A DNA stretch of 64,000 nt from Pigmentiphaga kullae (lineage in GTDB: Bacteria; Pseudomonadota; Gammaproteobacteria; Burkholderiales; Burkholderiaceae_B). Positions 18,093-26,511 of this stretch are shown here, piece after piece. The stretch covers positions 1,116,001 through 1,180,000 of the forward strand of contig NZ_SGXC01000002.1 in assembly GCF_004216695.1 (NCBI RefSeq), written 5' to 3'. Within the stretch, counting starts at the first letter, position 1; the number at the start of each line of letters is the position of its first letter. The position numbers and the translations under genes were made by a program. The notes beneath the pieces were generated by a model that had not been told where the DNA came from, made no database searches, and saw only the letters and a list, made by a program, of their open reading frames with translations.

Positions 18093-19100
18093 TCAGCCTA
18101 TCGTTTCACGCAACAGCCTCATCCAGTTACCCCCCATGATCTTGTCGATGTCGGCCTGGCCGAAACCGCGCCGGTCCAACTCGACAATGACGTTCTGCAG
18201 GCCGGCGGGCGTACGCATCCACTCCGACCAGCCTTCGTGCGGCGCGATCTCCATTTCCTTGGCGGGCGCGCTCTGGCGCGACCACTTCGCGTAGCGCCAC
18301 CAGGTGCGCACCGAACGCGGATGGCCCGGGCAATAGTCCGTGCCGATGGCCACCGCGTCGATGCCCAGCAGGTCCACGGTCCAGGCGACCATGTCGCCGA
18401 ACTGCTCCAGCGTGGTCGCGGCGCCGTGCCGGGTCATGTTGCGGTTGGGCGTCAGGCCGATCACGCCCCCGCGCCGGGCCAGTTCGCGCAGGGCCTCGGT
18501 CTGCTTCAGGCGGCCCGCGCCGTAGACCGGCGTGCCCACGTACTCGCGTGGATTGGCATGGGTGATGGCCACCGGCCTGCCGGACATCTGGATGGCTTCC
18601 AGGGTCGTGCGCTCGCCGCAATGGGACAGGTCGATCAGGATGCCGAGCTGGTTCATTTCCTCCAGCGCCAGCTTGCCGAAGCGCGACGAGATCCCGGTGT
18701 CCTTTTCCTCCCAGTAGCCGCAGCCGATGTAGTTCTGCAGGTTGTAGGTCAGCTGCATCACGCACACGCCCAGTTCGCGGAACATGCCGAACAGGTCCAG
18801 GTTGTGCTCCACCGGCGCGGTGTTCTGGAACCCGAACATCACGGCGGTGCGGCCCGAGGCGGCCACGGCCTCGATCTCGGCCACGCTGGCGGCCGGCGCG
18901 ACGAGGTCCCGGTTCTGTTCCAGCACGACGCGCCACTTGCCCAGCAGGCCCAGGGTCTCGGCCGCGTTCTCCCACACCGCCACCGTGGTGTTGACGCAGC
19001 CGATGCCCGCCTCGCGCCATTCCTCGAACCAGCGCCGCTCCGGCACCGGCATCGACAATCCGTCGACGATGATGCCGACCTGTTTGTTGACCATGTTCAT
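18093..19100 (-). CDS. M19 (membrane dipeptidase-like) metallohydrolase with missing first metal motif
   Basis: This 335-residue protein has the TIM-barrel pattern of the renal-dipeptidase family: histidines in LIDLSHCG and ITHANPR and an aspartate in AIGTDYCPG match expected ligands. The N-terminal HxD motif is absent (VDGLSM instead of DGHxD), and the bridging glutamate position reads FGFQNT. So it may bind one metal, act on something other than dipeptides, or be a binding protein. There is no signal peptide. The start at 19100 is chosen for an AAGGA eight bases upstream; ATGs at 19106 and 19094 are close alternatives. Confidence 0.75.
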   Translation of the reverse strand: MNMVNKQVGIIVDGLSMPVPERRWFEEWREAGIGCVNTTVAVWENAAETLGLLGKWRVVLEQNRDLVAPAASVAEIEAVAASGRTAVMFGFQNTAPVEHNLDLFGMFRELGVCVMQLTYNLQNYIGCGYWEEKDTGISSRFGKLALEEMNQLGILIDLSHCGERTTLEAIQMSGRPVAITHANPREYVGTPVYGAGRLKQTEALRELARRGGVIGLTPNRNMTRHGAATTLEQFGDMVAWTVDLLGIDAVAIGTDYCPGHPRSVRTWWRYAKWSRQSAPAKEMEIAPHEGWSEWMRTPAGLQNVIVELDRRGFGQADIDKIMGGNWMRLLRETIG

Positions 19101-19119
19101 CTGCATCGTCCTTCGCGCG

Positions 19120-19866
19120 TCACGCGCATCCTTGGCTGGAGGGGACATGGCGGAGCATGTTCAGGTCCATGTCGTCGTCGGCGGGCGGGCGGCCTTGCAG
19201 CGTGCCGTCGTCGCGCAGGATGACCGGTCCGGCATGGCGGCGCGAAACCACCGAGTCGGGGGCCAGCGCCTGGTTCGACAAGGCATGGATGGCGCGCCAC
19301 AGGCCGCCGTCGACGGGGTAGCCGTGGCGAATGGCCTGGGCCAGCAGCGGATCCCATTCATCCATGCCCAGGGGCCGCGCGGTGTTGAACAGCGTCACCA
19401 CCGCCTTCTGTTCGTGGCCCGCGCCCTTGTCGGGCTGCGAGACCTCGGCGCCTGTGCCGTAGCGGCGGCCCAGTGCGGCCATGACGTGCAGCTCGTGCAG
19501 ATCCTGCACGCCCGACACGCGCAGCGTGGCGCGGCCGGCCGACCGCGCCCGCTCCACGCCCAGGTCCATCAGCGTGGGCAGCAGCACCCAGGCATGGATG
19601 CCGCCGCCGTCCACCACCAGCACGCCATCGTCGGCATCCTGCACCGACACCCGCTCCAGCGCCCCTTCGCGCAGCCGCTCATAGCCTTCGTACAAGGCGC
19701 GGAAGCCGCCCAGCCCCATGGACTGGGACAGCAGCACCACTTCCCTGACGCCGTGCACGTAGCCGGACGGCAGGCGGCACACCAGCAGGATGCGGTCTAT
19801 GCACATGCGCGCCTCGCGCACGGATACATCGAACACGCGGGGAGAATCGACGACTTCCCTGTTCAT
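19120..19866 (-). CDS. conserved protein of unknown function, 248 aa
   Basis: I do not recognise this protein with confidence. It is soluble and has no signal peptide or membrane segment. The first 60 residues are helical, with a pattern (LPSGYVHGVREVVLLSQSMGLGGF) faintly like DUF3726 or the N-terminus of Ldh_2-type dehydrogenases. A motif VLVVDGGGIHAW follows near the middle. Its ATG overlaps the stop of the upstream 582-aa gene (ATGA), implying a paired function with it; the M19-like gene follows. Confidence 0.7.
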   Translation of the reverse strand: MNREVVDSPRVFDVSVREARMCIDRILLVCRLPSGYVHGVREVVLLSQSMGLGGFRALYEGYERLREGALERVSVQDADDGVLVVDGGGIHAWVLLPTLMDLGVERARSAGRATLRVSGVQDLHELHVMAALGRRYGTGAEVSQPDKGAGHEQKAVVTLFNTARPLGMDEWDPLLAQAIRHGYPVDGGLWRAIHALSNQALAPDSVVSRRHAGPVILRDDGTLQGRPPADDDMDLNMLRHVPSSQGCA

Positions 19867-21611
19867 AGGACGGGCTCCTGGGGATAGAACCAATGGGGAT
19901 CGGCGCCGGCGGCGATCTCGGCGGCCGTGGGCGCGCCCTGGTAGATGACGCCGCGCAGGTTGCGCTGCAGGTAGTCGCGCGTCTTGTCGATGCCGTGTAT
20001 GCCGATGTTGATGAAGCGCGTGATCTCGCACGGCACGAACTGCTCGCCCATGATGTTGGCGTGGGGCGAGTGGAAGGCCATGCCGCTGAGCGTCTGCACG
20101 CGGCTCACGATGAAGCGGTATTCCGGTTTTTCCAGCAGGAAGCGCGCGACGCTGGTGGCGGGCGGACGCTGGGCGATCTCGCGCTCCAGCCCAACCACCA
20201 GGCGCGGCAGGTCCAGCCCCAGGTTGAAGACCTCGCCCGCCTCCGCGCGCGGGCCGCGGCGCGGCTCTTCCGCCGTGGCCGACTTGTACCAGACGAATTT
20301 CGACGCGCCCTCGGCCTCCAGGTCGATGTCGAAGGCCCAGCCGTATTCGGCATGCAGCAGATCGCGCAGATGACCGATGGACATCGACGGATCGGTCGCG
20401 TATTCCTCGTCCACCGCCAGGCCCTCGGCCAGCCGGTCGCACAGTTCGGGCACCAGCTCGGTCAGCAGGCCCAGGAAGGTCTCGTAGGCTTCCTCGTGCA
20501 CCGTGCCGTCCAGCACGTCGCACAGCGCGGACAAGGGATAGCGTTCGACCTTGCCCCGCACCGCGCCGGTATCGTGCAGCGCCCGCACCTGCGTCCGGAT
20601 GGACGCCAGGTCCGCGGCGATGTCGGCGCTGGCCGTGAACTGTTCGTAATCCATCCGGTCTTCGCGCCGGAAGGCGATGGCCTTGTCCAGCAGCTTGAGC
20701 AGCAGCGCCAGCTTCGCGTCGCCTGCCGCCACGCGCAGCCGCCTGGCGCCCACGATGGCCCGTTCCCGCGCCTGCACCCAGTGGTGCACCAGCTTGGGAT
20801 GGTTGTTCACGTACAGGATCAGCCCCAGCGCCGAAGCGTTGCCCACGCCCAGGAAACGCTCGATCTCCGGCGCCAGCCGCGCCGCCGCCGGCGAGGCGCA
20901 GCGCGCCAGGTGGTTGACCAGGTCCACCGAGAACACCCGCATCATGTACGCGCACAGCATCTGCGCATCCAGCGGGCGCCGCAGCGGATGCGTGCTTTCC
21001 AGCGCGCGGAACGAACGGGTGCCGAAGGTGCCGTTGCCGTCCAGTCCGGTATTGCGCATCAGGTAGCAGACATCGGCCAGCGTCGGCACGTCGGGCTGGC
21101 GCCCCTGTGCCAGCGACTCCACCGTGTGGTTGAACACGCGCGCGCTGCGGTTCGAACGGGCCCAGATCAAGGTGCCCGGCGTGGCGCGGCCGGCGTAGAG
21201 CTTGGGGATTTCCTGGCCGGTGATGCGGATGTCGCGTTCGGACACCGGCCCTTCGACCAGCGCCGCCATCATGTCCCATGCGCGGCCGATGATGCGGCCC
21301 GCCCGCCCTTCCATCTTGGGCTCGAACGAATGCACGATGAAATCGAACGGCATCGCGCCCGTGTCGATGCGGTACAGCGCGGTGCCGCGGGCGCGGTCGT
21401 CGATCTGCCAGCGCACCAGCTCGATGGTCCAGCGCTCGCGTATGGCCTTGGCCATCAGCAGCCGGGACACGCTCAGGCGGCTGGCCTGCATCACGCCCAT
21501 GCGGGCGGGCGTCATCAACAGATCCGCGCTGCGGATCCGGGGTTCGTGCCCGGCCGCGGCGCCATCTTGCGCCTGGGCCGCGGCGGCCTCTTCCACGTCG
21601 GCAAAGTCCAT
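19863..21611 (-). CDS. large conserved protein of unknown function, 582 aa
   Basis: I cannot assign this protein to a family. It has no signal peptide, no membrane segment and no nucleotide-binding loop. It is rich in Arg and Ala with mixed helical character. Motifs that may matter are FIVHSFEPKMEGRAGRIIGR near the N-terminus, LMRNTGLDGNGTFG, and a C-terminal HSPHANIMGEQFVPCEITRFIN segment with several possible metal or acid-base residues. The start at 21611 has an AGGAG five bases upstream. It leads the four-gene operon (582 aa, 248 aa, M19-like, Bug), opposite an IclR regulator. Confidence 0.72.
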   Translation of the reverse strand: MDFADVEEAAAAQAQDGAAAGHEPRIRSADLLMTPARMGVMQASRLSVSRLLMAKAIRERWTIELVRWQIDDRARGTALYRIDTGAMPFDFIVHSFEPKMEGRAGRIIGRAWDMMAALVEGPVSERDIRITGQEIPKLYAGRATPGTLIWARSNRSARVFNHTVESLAQGRQPDVPTLADVCYLMRNTGLDGNGTFGTRSFRALESTHPLRRPLDAQMLCAYMMRVFSVDLVNHLARCASPAAARLAPEIERFLGVGNASALGLILYVNNHPKLVHHWVQARERAIVGARRLRVAAGDAKLALLLKLLDKAIAFRREDRMDYEQFTASADIAADLASIRTQVRALHDTGAVRGKVERYPLSALCDVLDGTVHEEAYETFLGLLTELVPELCDRLAEGLAVDEEYATDPSMSIGHLRDLLHAEYGWAFDIDLEAEGASKFVWYKSATAEEPRRGPRAEAGEVFNLGLDLPRLVVGLEREIAQRPPATSVARFLLEKPEYRFIVSRVQTLSGMAFHSPHANIMGEQFVPCEITRFINIGIHGIDKTRDYLQRNLRGVIYQGAPTAAEIAAGADPHWFYPQEPVL

Positions 21612-21679
21612 GCATGCTCCTGTCGTCATCGCGCCGGCCATGCGGCGCATCGGAAACACCTGGCCGTCCGGCCTTTGAT

Positions 21680-21723
21680 GTATTCTATTAGAATACATAT
21701 GATTCTATTTAAATCATTCTATA
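21680..21723. promoter_or_regulatory. IclR operator region: palindrome plus three ATTCTAT repeats
   Basis: This is an AT-rich island inside the 159-bp divergent region. A perfect inverted repeat GTATTCT-ATT-AGAATAC lies at 21680-21696. ATTCTAT recurs at 21682, 21702 and 21716. A second, weaker dyad (ATGATT ... AATCAT) spans about 21699-21715. It is well placed to control both the operon leftward and the IclR gene rightward. Confidence 0.6.
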
Positions 21724-21770
21724 CTCCCCAACCGGGAATGCAAGAATTTTTCTGACGAGGAAGCTGCGCC

Positions 21771-22502
21771 ATGCTCGAAGCGCGCGAAGCCGGCGGCGTC
21801 CGGCCGCTCAGTTCGGTACTGAAGACGCTGCAATTGCTGGATCTGCTGGGCAAGTCCGACCGGCCCATGAAGCTGATGGAACTCGCGGCCGCCTCGGGCG
21901 GCAGCCGGGCCACGACCTACCAGAAACTGCTGACGCTGATGGAAGCGGGCTGGCTGGAGCAGACCGAACAGGGCAGCTACCGCCTGTCGCTGCACGCGGC
22001 GCTGGTGGGCGAGACCGCGCTGGTCCAGGCCAACCTGGGGGAACGGTTCGCGCACGTGATGCAGGAGCTGGTCCTGCAGGTGGGGGAAACGGCCTCGCTG
22101 GCCGTGCTGAACGGCAATTGCGTGCGGCTGGTGCGCCGCGTGGAAGCGCAGCAGGTGGCGGTGCGCGCCGACGTCAAGGTCGGCACCCTGCTATCGCTGA
22201 ACGACAGTTCGTCCGGCCGGGTGCTGACCGCGTTCTCCAGTCCGGCCTACCGGGAAATGCTCCAGCGCCAGGGCGCCGTGCTGGCCAGGCCGGCCCTGCT
22301 CAAAGCGATCGCCGCGCAAGGCTACGCGGTCTCGGAAGGCACCGACACGCCGGGGGTGCAGTCGGTTGCCATGCCGGTGTTCGATGCCAAGGGCGCCTGC
22401 ATCGCCGCGCTGTCCCTGGTCACGCCGGCCTCGCGCTTCGATCCGGACAAGCTGATCGGACCGCTGCGCGAGGCCGTACAAACGCTCAACCAGCTGAAGT
22501 AG
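21771..22502 (+). CDS. IclR-family regulator of the 582-aa/248-aa operon
   Basis: This 243-residue protein has an N-terminal winged helix (residues 12-70; KLMELAAASGGSRATTYQKLLTL) and an IclR ligand domain ending in AMPVFDAKGACIAALSLV. It is transcribed away from the four-gene operon and is the natural candidate for its control, through the ATTCTAT repeats between them. It converges with the next Bug gene, whose stop codon lies only 10 bp away. Confidence 0.88.
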   Translation: MLEAREAGGVRPLSSVLKTLQLLDLLGKSDRPMKLMELAAASGGSRATTYQKLLTLMEAGWLEQTEQGSYRLSLHAALVGETALVQANLGERFAHVMQELVLQVGETASLAVLNGNCVRLVRRVEAQQVAVRADVKVGTLLSLNDSSSGRVLTAFSSPAYREMLQRQGAVLARPALLKAIAAQGYAVSEGTDTPGVQSVAMPVFDAKGACIAALSLVTPASRFDPDKLIGPLREAVQTLNQLK

Positions 22503-22511
22503 CGCCGGCGG

Positions 22512-23483
22512 CTAGAGCTGGATGTTCAGCTTCTCCACCAGCCCTCCCCACTTGCGTTCGCCCTCGGCGATGGACCGCCGCGCGTCGTCCACCGAACCGC
22601 CCGCCGGCTCGGCGCCTTCGCTCGCGAGGTTCTCCCGGATGGCGGGCGACTTCAACACCTGGTTCACGTCGCGGTTGATCCGGTCCAGGACAGCCTTGGG
22701 CGTACCCGCGGGGGCCATCAGCCCGAACCATCCCACCGCTTCGTAACCCGGCAGGCCGGCCTCGGCCACCGTGGGCACGTCGGGCAGCACCGGCGAGCGC
22801 TTCGCGCTCGTCACCGCCAGCGCCTTGAGCTTGCCACCCTTGATGTGCTCGCGCACCAGGGGAAACGGCGCGAAGTTCAACTGGATCTGTCCGGAGATGG
22901 TGTCCGAAACGGACGGCCCGCTGCCCTTGTAAGGCACGTGGGTGAGCTTGACGCCCGCCATGGACGCGAACAACTCGCCGAACAGATGATTGGACGAGCC
23001 ATTGCCGGACGAACCGTAGTTGAGCTTGCCCGGGTTGCGCCGCGCATATTCGATCAGCCCCTTCACGTCATCGAACGGCATCTTCTCGTTGGCAACCAGC
23101 ACCACCGGCGGCGTGGCCAGCAGCACCACCGGCTCCAGGTCCTTGGCCGGGTCGTAGCTCAGGCTCTTGTACAAACTGCGCGCGACCAGGATGTTGCCGA
23201 ACGAGCCAAGCACGGTGGTGTAGCCATCCGGCCTGGACTTGGCCACCATTTCCACGCCTATCGTGCCGGCCGCGCCCGGCTTGTTCTCGACCACGACCGA
23301 CTGCCCCCAGACCTGGGACAGCCCCTGCGCGACCACCCGCCCCAACAGGTCGGTGTTGCCGCCCGGCGTATAAGGCACGATAAGCCGGCTGGGCCGCGAC
23401 GGAAAGGCATCGTCCGCCCGCGCCGCCGGAGTGGCCAACAGCATGCCGCCCAGCGCGGCGGCCAACAGATTCTTGAAGATCAT
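22512..23483 (-). CDS. Bug-family receptor (copy 6), paired with TauD-type dioxygenase
   Basis: This 323-residue periplasmic binding protein has a signal peptide ending ARA-DD (residue 23) and the ligand loop PYTPGGNTD (D45). The start at 23483 follows gaggagagggcg; an earlier in-frame codon at 23522 lies inside the upstream gene. It follows the dioxygenase gene by 10 bp, so the two share a transcript and probably a substrate. Confidence 0.9.
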   Translation of the reverse strand: MIFKNLLAAALGGMLLATPAARADDAFPSRPSRLIVPYTPGGNTDLLGRVVAQGLSQVWGQSVVVENKPGAAGTIGVEMVAKSRPDGYTTVLGSFGNILVARSLYKSLSYDPAKDLEPVVLLATPPVVLVANEKMPFDDVKGLIEYARRNPGKLNYGSSGNGSSNHLFGELFASMAGVKLTHVPYKGSGPSVSDTISGQIQLNFAPFPLVREHIKGGKLKALAVTSAKRSPVLPDVPTVAEAGLPGYEAVGWFGLMAPAGTPKAVLDRINRDVNQVLKSPAIRENLASEGAEPAGGSVDDARRSIAEGERKWGGLVEKLNIQL

Positions 23484-23493
23484 CGCCCTCTCC

Positions 23494-24525
23494 TCACGAC
23501 GCCGACACGGCGGCCTGTCCATGGCGGCGCTCGTACGAGGTGCCGAACTCGCGCGTCTGGCCGAACACCGCCGGCAGCGGCCGGCCGTTGGGCAGGGTCA
23601 GCCAGGCGCGCAACAGGTGCCGGCGATGGGCCGGATCGTCGTGGTCCTGGTACTTGGTGCGGGCATGCAGCACCGAATAGTTGTTGCCGATCTGGATGTC
23701 GCCCGGCTCCATGCTGAAGCTCAACTGGACCGCGGGGTCGTTGCAGATTTCCTCGACCAGTTCGATGGCCTGCGCCTGCGCGTCGGTCCAGCGCGGCACG
23801 CCGGGCAAATCCTGCGCCAGTTTCAGGTAGCGGCGCTTGTACAGCGCGCTGAGCCGACCTTCGAAGAAATTCAGGATGGGCACGGTCTGGATGCGCAGGC
23901 CGCCGCGATGCTGTCCACGCGTGTCGAAATGGAACGGCTCCTGCAGCACGCCGGCCAGGTCGGACCGGCGCCGCAGCACCTCGTTGTACAGCGCCGCGAC
24001 GCTGACCAGCTTGCTGACGCCGCCGGACACCGCGGTGCGCAGGCACAGCAGCATGAAGGCATCGCCGCCGTCATTGTGGAAGGTCAGTTCGTCGTCGGTC
24101 TGGTAGCTGCGCACCGAGTTGTCGTTCGACACTTTCAGGCCGGTATTGGTGACGCTGTGCATGCGATTGCCGGCGCCGTCCTGCTCCTGCGGCTCGCCCA
24201 GGTTCACGGACAGCCCCCAGAACAGCAGCCGCGCCTCGTCGTCCGTGTAGTCGGCGATGGGCAGGCCGCGCAGCAAGGCGAAGCCGCGCCCGCCCTCGAG
24301 TTCCTGACGCACCTTCTCCAGGCGGGCGGCCATGCGCGGAACGGGGAAGTCGGCGGCCTCGAACTCGGTCGGCTTCATGCCCTTCGCGCGGGCCGCGGCG
24401 GTAGCCTCGGCCAGCTCGCGTATCTCGTCCGGCGCCAGGCGCCAGATCCAGTCGCTGGAGCCGGCCAGGCTGGTGCCGGTCCAGACCTCGGGACCGGCGA
24501 TGGGTTGCAAGGCTTGGGCTGTCAT
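23494..24525 (-). CDS. TauD/TfdA-family Fe(II)/2-oxoglutarate-type dioxygenase
   Basis: This 343-residue cytosolic oxygenase has the facial triad H150-x-D152 (LTFHNDGGD) and H287 (YSVLHART), with the 2-oxoglutarate-binding arginine in RRHLLRAWL (about R306). Families of this type hydroxylate sulfonates, carboxylates or aryloxyacids, commonly releasing the group next to the new hydroxyl. The start at 24525 has an aaggagacacc site. It is first of a pair with the Bug receptor. A perfect GntR-like palindrome lies 40 bp upstream. Confidence 0.87.
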   Translation of the reverse strand: MTAQALQPIAGPEVWTGTSLAGSSDWIWRLAPDEIRELAEATAAARAKGMKPTEFEAADFPVPRMAARLEKVRQELEGGRGFALLRGLPIADYTDDEARLLFWGLSVNLGEPQEQDGAGNRMHSVTNTGLKVSNDNSVRSYQTDDELTFHNDGGDAFMLLCLRTAVSGGVSKLVSVAALYNEVLRRRSDLAGVLQEPFHFDTRGQHRGGLRIQTVPILNFFEGRLSALYKRRYLKLAQDLPGVPRWTDAQAQAIELVEEICNDPAVQLSFSMEPGDIQIGNNYSVLHARTKYQDHDDPAHRRHLLRAWLTLPNGRPLPAVFGQTREFGTSYERRHGQAAVSAS

Positions 24526-24564
24526 GGTGTCTCCTTGGGTCTGTTGAATTTTGAACATCTTAAC

Positions 24565-24576
24565 ATTGTCGACAAT
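24565..24576. promoter_or_regulatory. perfect GntR-type operator ATTGTCGACAAT
   Basis: This 12-bp perfect palindrome lies 40 bp upstream of the TauD-type dioxygenase start. TTGTNNACAA cores are typical targets of FCD-type GntR regulators, and one such regulator is encoded 2 kb away at 26512-27258. The link is inference. Confidence 0.65.
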
Positions 24577-24666
24577 TCAAGGTGAAATCCCCCCCGAAAA
24601 GGATGCCCTCGGAGGCACGAACCCCTGTTGCCATCGGCACGAAGATGCATCAAACTCCATGCAAAA

Positions 24667-24684
24667 CATGAATTAAATTTCATG
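24667..24684. promoter_or_regulatory. inverted repeat CATGAA-N6-TTCATG upstream of tannase-family gene
   Basis: This 18-bp dyad with an AT-only spacer lies 54 bp upstream of the esterase ATG, in the 212-bp divergent region shared with the TauD-type gene. It could be a second operator or an extended promoter element. No known consensus is recognised. Confidence 0.4.
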
Positions 24685-24737
24685 AACGACCCATGGAAAG
24701 CCGGCCATCGGTCATGACAACCAGGCAAGGAGGAGAC

Positions 24738-26489
24738 ATGCACGCAACCCCGACCGCCCCACCACGTACCACCCGATCCGCCCGGCCCCGCCTCGGATTC
24801 CTGCTTGGCGCAGGCCTTGTCCTGGCCGTCGCGGCCTGCGGAGGGGGCGGTGACGGCAGCCCATCCGGTACGACGCCCCCTCCCGACCAGGCCGCGCTGC
24901 GGACGGCCTGTCCCGCGCTGGCCGGCGCCAAGGTGGAAGGCCGCCTGCTCGGCCTGCCCAGCGGCGATGCGACACTGGCATCGGCGCAATTGATGCCGGC
25001 AGGCAGTGTCGCGGGCCTGCCGGAATATTGCCAGGTGCAGGGAGCCATCGCGGCGCGCAGCGCCGGCGCCGATCCCATCCGCTTCCAGATCAACCTGCCG
25101 CTGTCCTGGAACGAGAAAGCGCTGATGGTCGGGGGCGGCGGCTTCAACGGCAGCCTCGTCACCGGGCTCGACCCCCTGCGCGACGCACCCGCCGGCCAGC
25201 CGCTGCCGCTGGCCCAGGGCTACGCCACGTTCGGCACCGACTCCGGCCACGATGCCGCCGCCTATCTCGCCACGGACCCCGCCAGGTTCGCGCTGAACGA
25301 CGAGATGTTCGCCAACTTCGCCCACGAGTCCTACAAGAAGGTCAAGGACGTCGCGCACGAAGTCTTTCGGCGCTTCTACCAGCGCGCCCCCAGGAAGCAG
25401 TACTTCTTCGGCGGATCGGAAGGCGGCCGCGAGGGGCTGACGATGGCGCAGCGCTATCCCCAGGACTTCGACGGTATCGTGTCGGTCGTCCCCGTCATCC
25501 AATGGACCGGGCTCTTCAACGGCTTCCTGGCCTTCACCCAGCCGCAGTTCCACGGCGGAACGCTGGATGCCGCCAAGATCAAGCTGGTGGCCGACGCCGT
25601 CAATGGCGCCTGCGACGCGCTGGACGGCATCGCCGATGGCGTGGTCAGCGACTACCTGGGCTGCCAGGCCAGGTTCGACCTCCAGGCGCTGCGCTGCCCC
25701 GACGGCGGCGACGCCGGCGACAGTTGCCTGTCGGATGCGCAGCTCGCCACGCTGAAGGCCGCCTATGGCCCCGTGAGCATGCCCTTCCCGCTCGCCAACG
25801 GCATCACCACCTATCCGGGCAGGATGTTCGGCGGCGAGATACAGCCCGCAGGCGAAGGCATCGGCCGCTGGATCAGCACCGGGCAGATCCCTTCCGTTCC
25901 CACGCCGGCGGCCACCGACGCGCGAGGTGTGATCTACGGCAGCAGCTACGCCCGCTACGTCATCGCCCGCGACCCCGCGTTCGACGTACGCGGCTATGAT
26001 CCCCTCGCTTACGCGGACCGCATCCGGCAAGTGTCGGAATGGATGGACTCCACCAACCCCGACCTGTCGGCCTTCTTCAAGCGGGGCGGCAAGCTGATCA
26101 TCCGCGAGAACACCGGGGACTTCGCGCAAAGCCCGGCAGCCGGCATCCAGTACTACGAAAGCGTCGTCGCGCGCATGGGGCAATCCGACGCCGACAAGTT
26201 CCTGCGCCTGTATGTGTCGCCCGCCTCGTCGCATGGCGGCCGCGCGGCCAGCCGCACCTCCGGCCAGGAAGTTCCCACCACGCACGATACGCTGGATACC
26301 CTGGACCGCTGGGCCGACGCGGGCGCCGCGCCGGCCGATGCCCTGGTGCAGGTCCGGCGCGACACGGCGGCGCCATACAAGGTCCTGGCATCGCGGCCCA
26401 TGTGCCGCTATCCGGCCTTCCCGCGCTATGGCGGCGGCGATCCGCTGTCGGCCGACAGCTATCGCTGCTCCAGCCTGGGGGCACGTTAG
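24738..26489 (+). CDS. tannase/feruloyl esterase (MHETase) family lipoprotein esterase
   Basis: This 583-residue esterase should act on aromatic esters at the cell envelope. Residues 18-34 form a lipoprotein signal with lipobox LAVAAC (C34). The nucleophile is S227 in FFGGSEGGREG. An acid residue lies in NTGDFAQS and the histidine in SPASSHGG, both where MHETase and tannases have theirs. The family's cysteine before the serine and its partner after the histidine are both replaced by glycine (GGSEGG, SHGG), so the usual disulfide joining the triad is lost. An aaggaggagac site fixes the start. Confidence 0.85.
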   Translation: MHATPTAPPRTTRSARPRLGFLLGAGLVLAVAACGGGGDGSPSGTTPPPDQAALRTACPALAGAKVEGRLLGLPSGDATLASAQLMPAGSVAGLPEYCQVQGAIAARSAGADPIRFQINLPLSWNEKALMVGGGGFNGSLVTGLDPLRDAPAGQPLPLAQGYATFGTDSGHDAAAYLATDPARFALNDEMFANFAHESYKKVKDVAHEVFRRFYQRAPRKQYFFGGSEGGREGLTMAQRYPQDFDGIVSVVPVIQWTGLFNGFLAFTQPQFHGGTLDAAKIKLVADAVNGACDALDGIADGVVSDYLGCQARFDLQALRCPDGGDAGDSCLSDAQLATLKAAYGPVSMPFPLANGITTYPGRMFGGEIQPAGEGIGRWISTGQIPSVPTPAATDARGVIYGSSYARYVIARDPAFDVRGYDPLAYADRIRQVSEWMDSTNPDLSAFFKRGGKLIIRENTGDFAQSPAAGIQYYESVVARMGQSDADKFLRLYVSPASSHGGRAASRTSGQEVPTTHDTLDTLDRWADAGAAPADALVQVRRDTAAPYKVLASRPMCRYPAFPRYGGGDPLSADSYRCSSLGAR

Positions 26490-26490
26490 C

Positions 26491-26509
26491 CCGGGCCGCG
26501 CGGGCCCGG
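26491..26509. terminator. hairpin between converging esterase and GntR genes
   Basis: A perfect 7-bp stem CCGGGCC / GGCCCGG with a 5-base loop fills the 22-bp gap between two converging genes. There is no T-tract; it is likely a bidirectional pause or terminator. Confidence 0.45.
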
Positions 26510-26511
26510 AC

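Noticed and set aside
24738-26489. Calling the esterase a true MHETase
   Set aside because: The cysteines flanking the catalytic serine and histidine are absent and the substrate-lid sequence differs; only the family can be supported.
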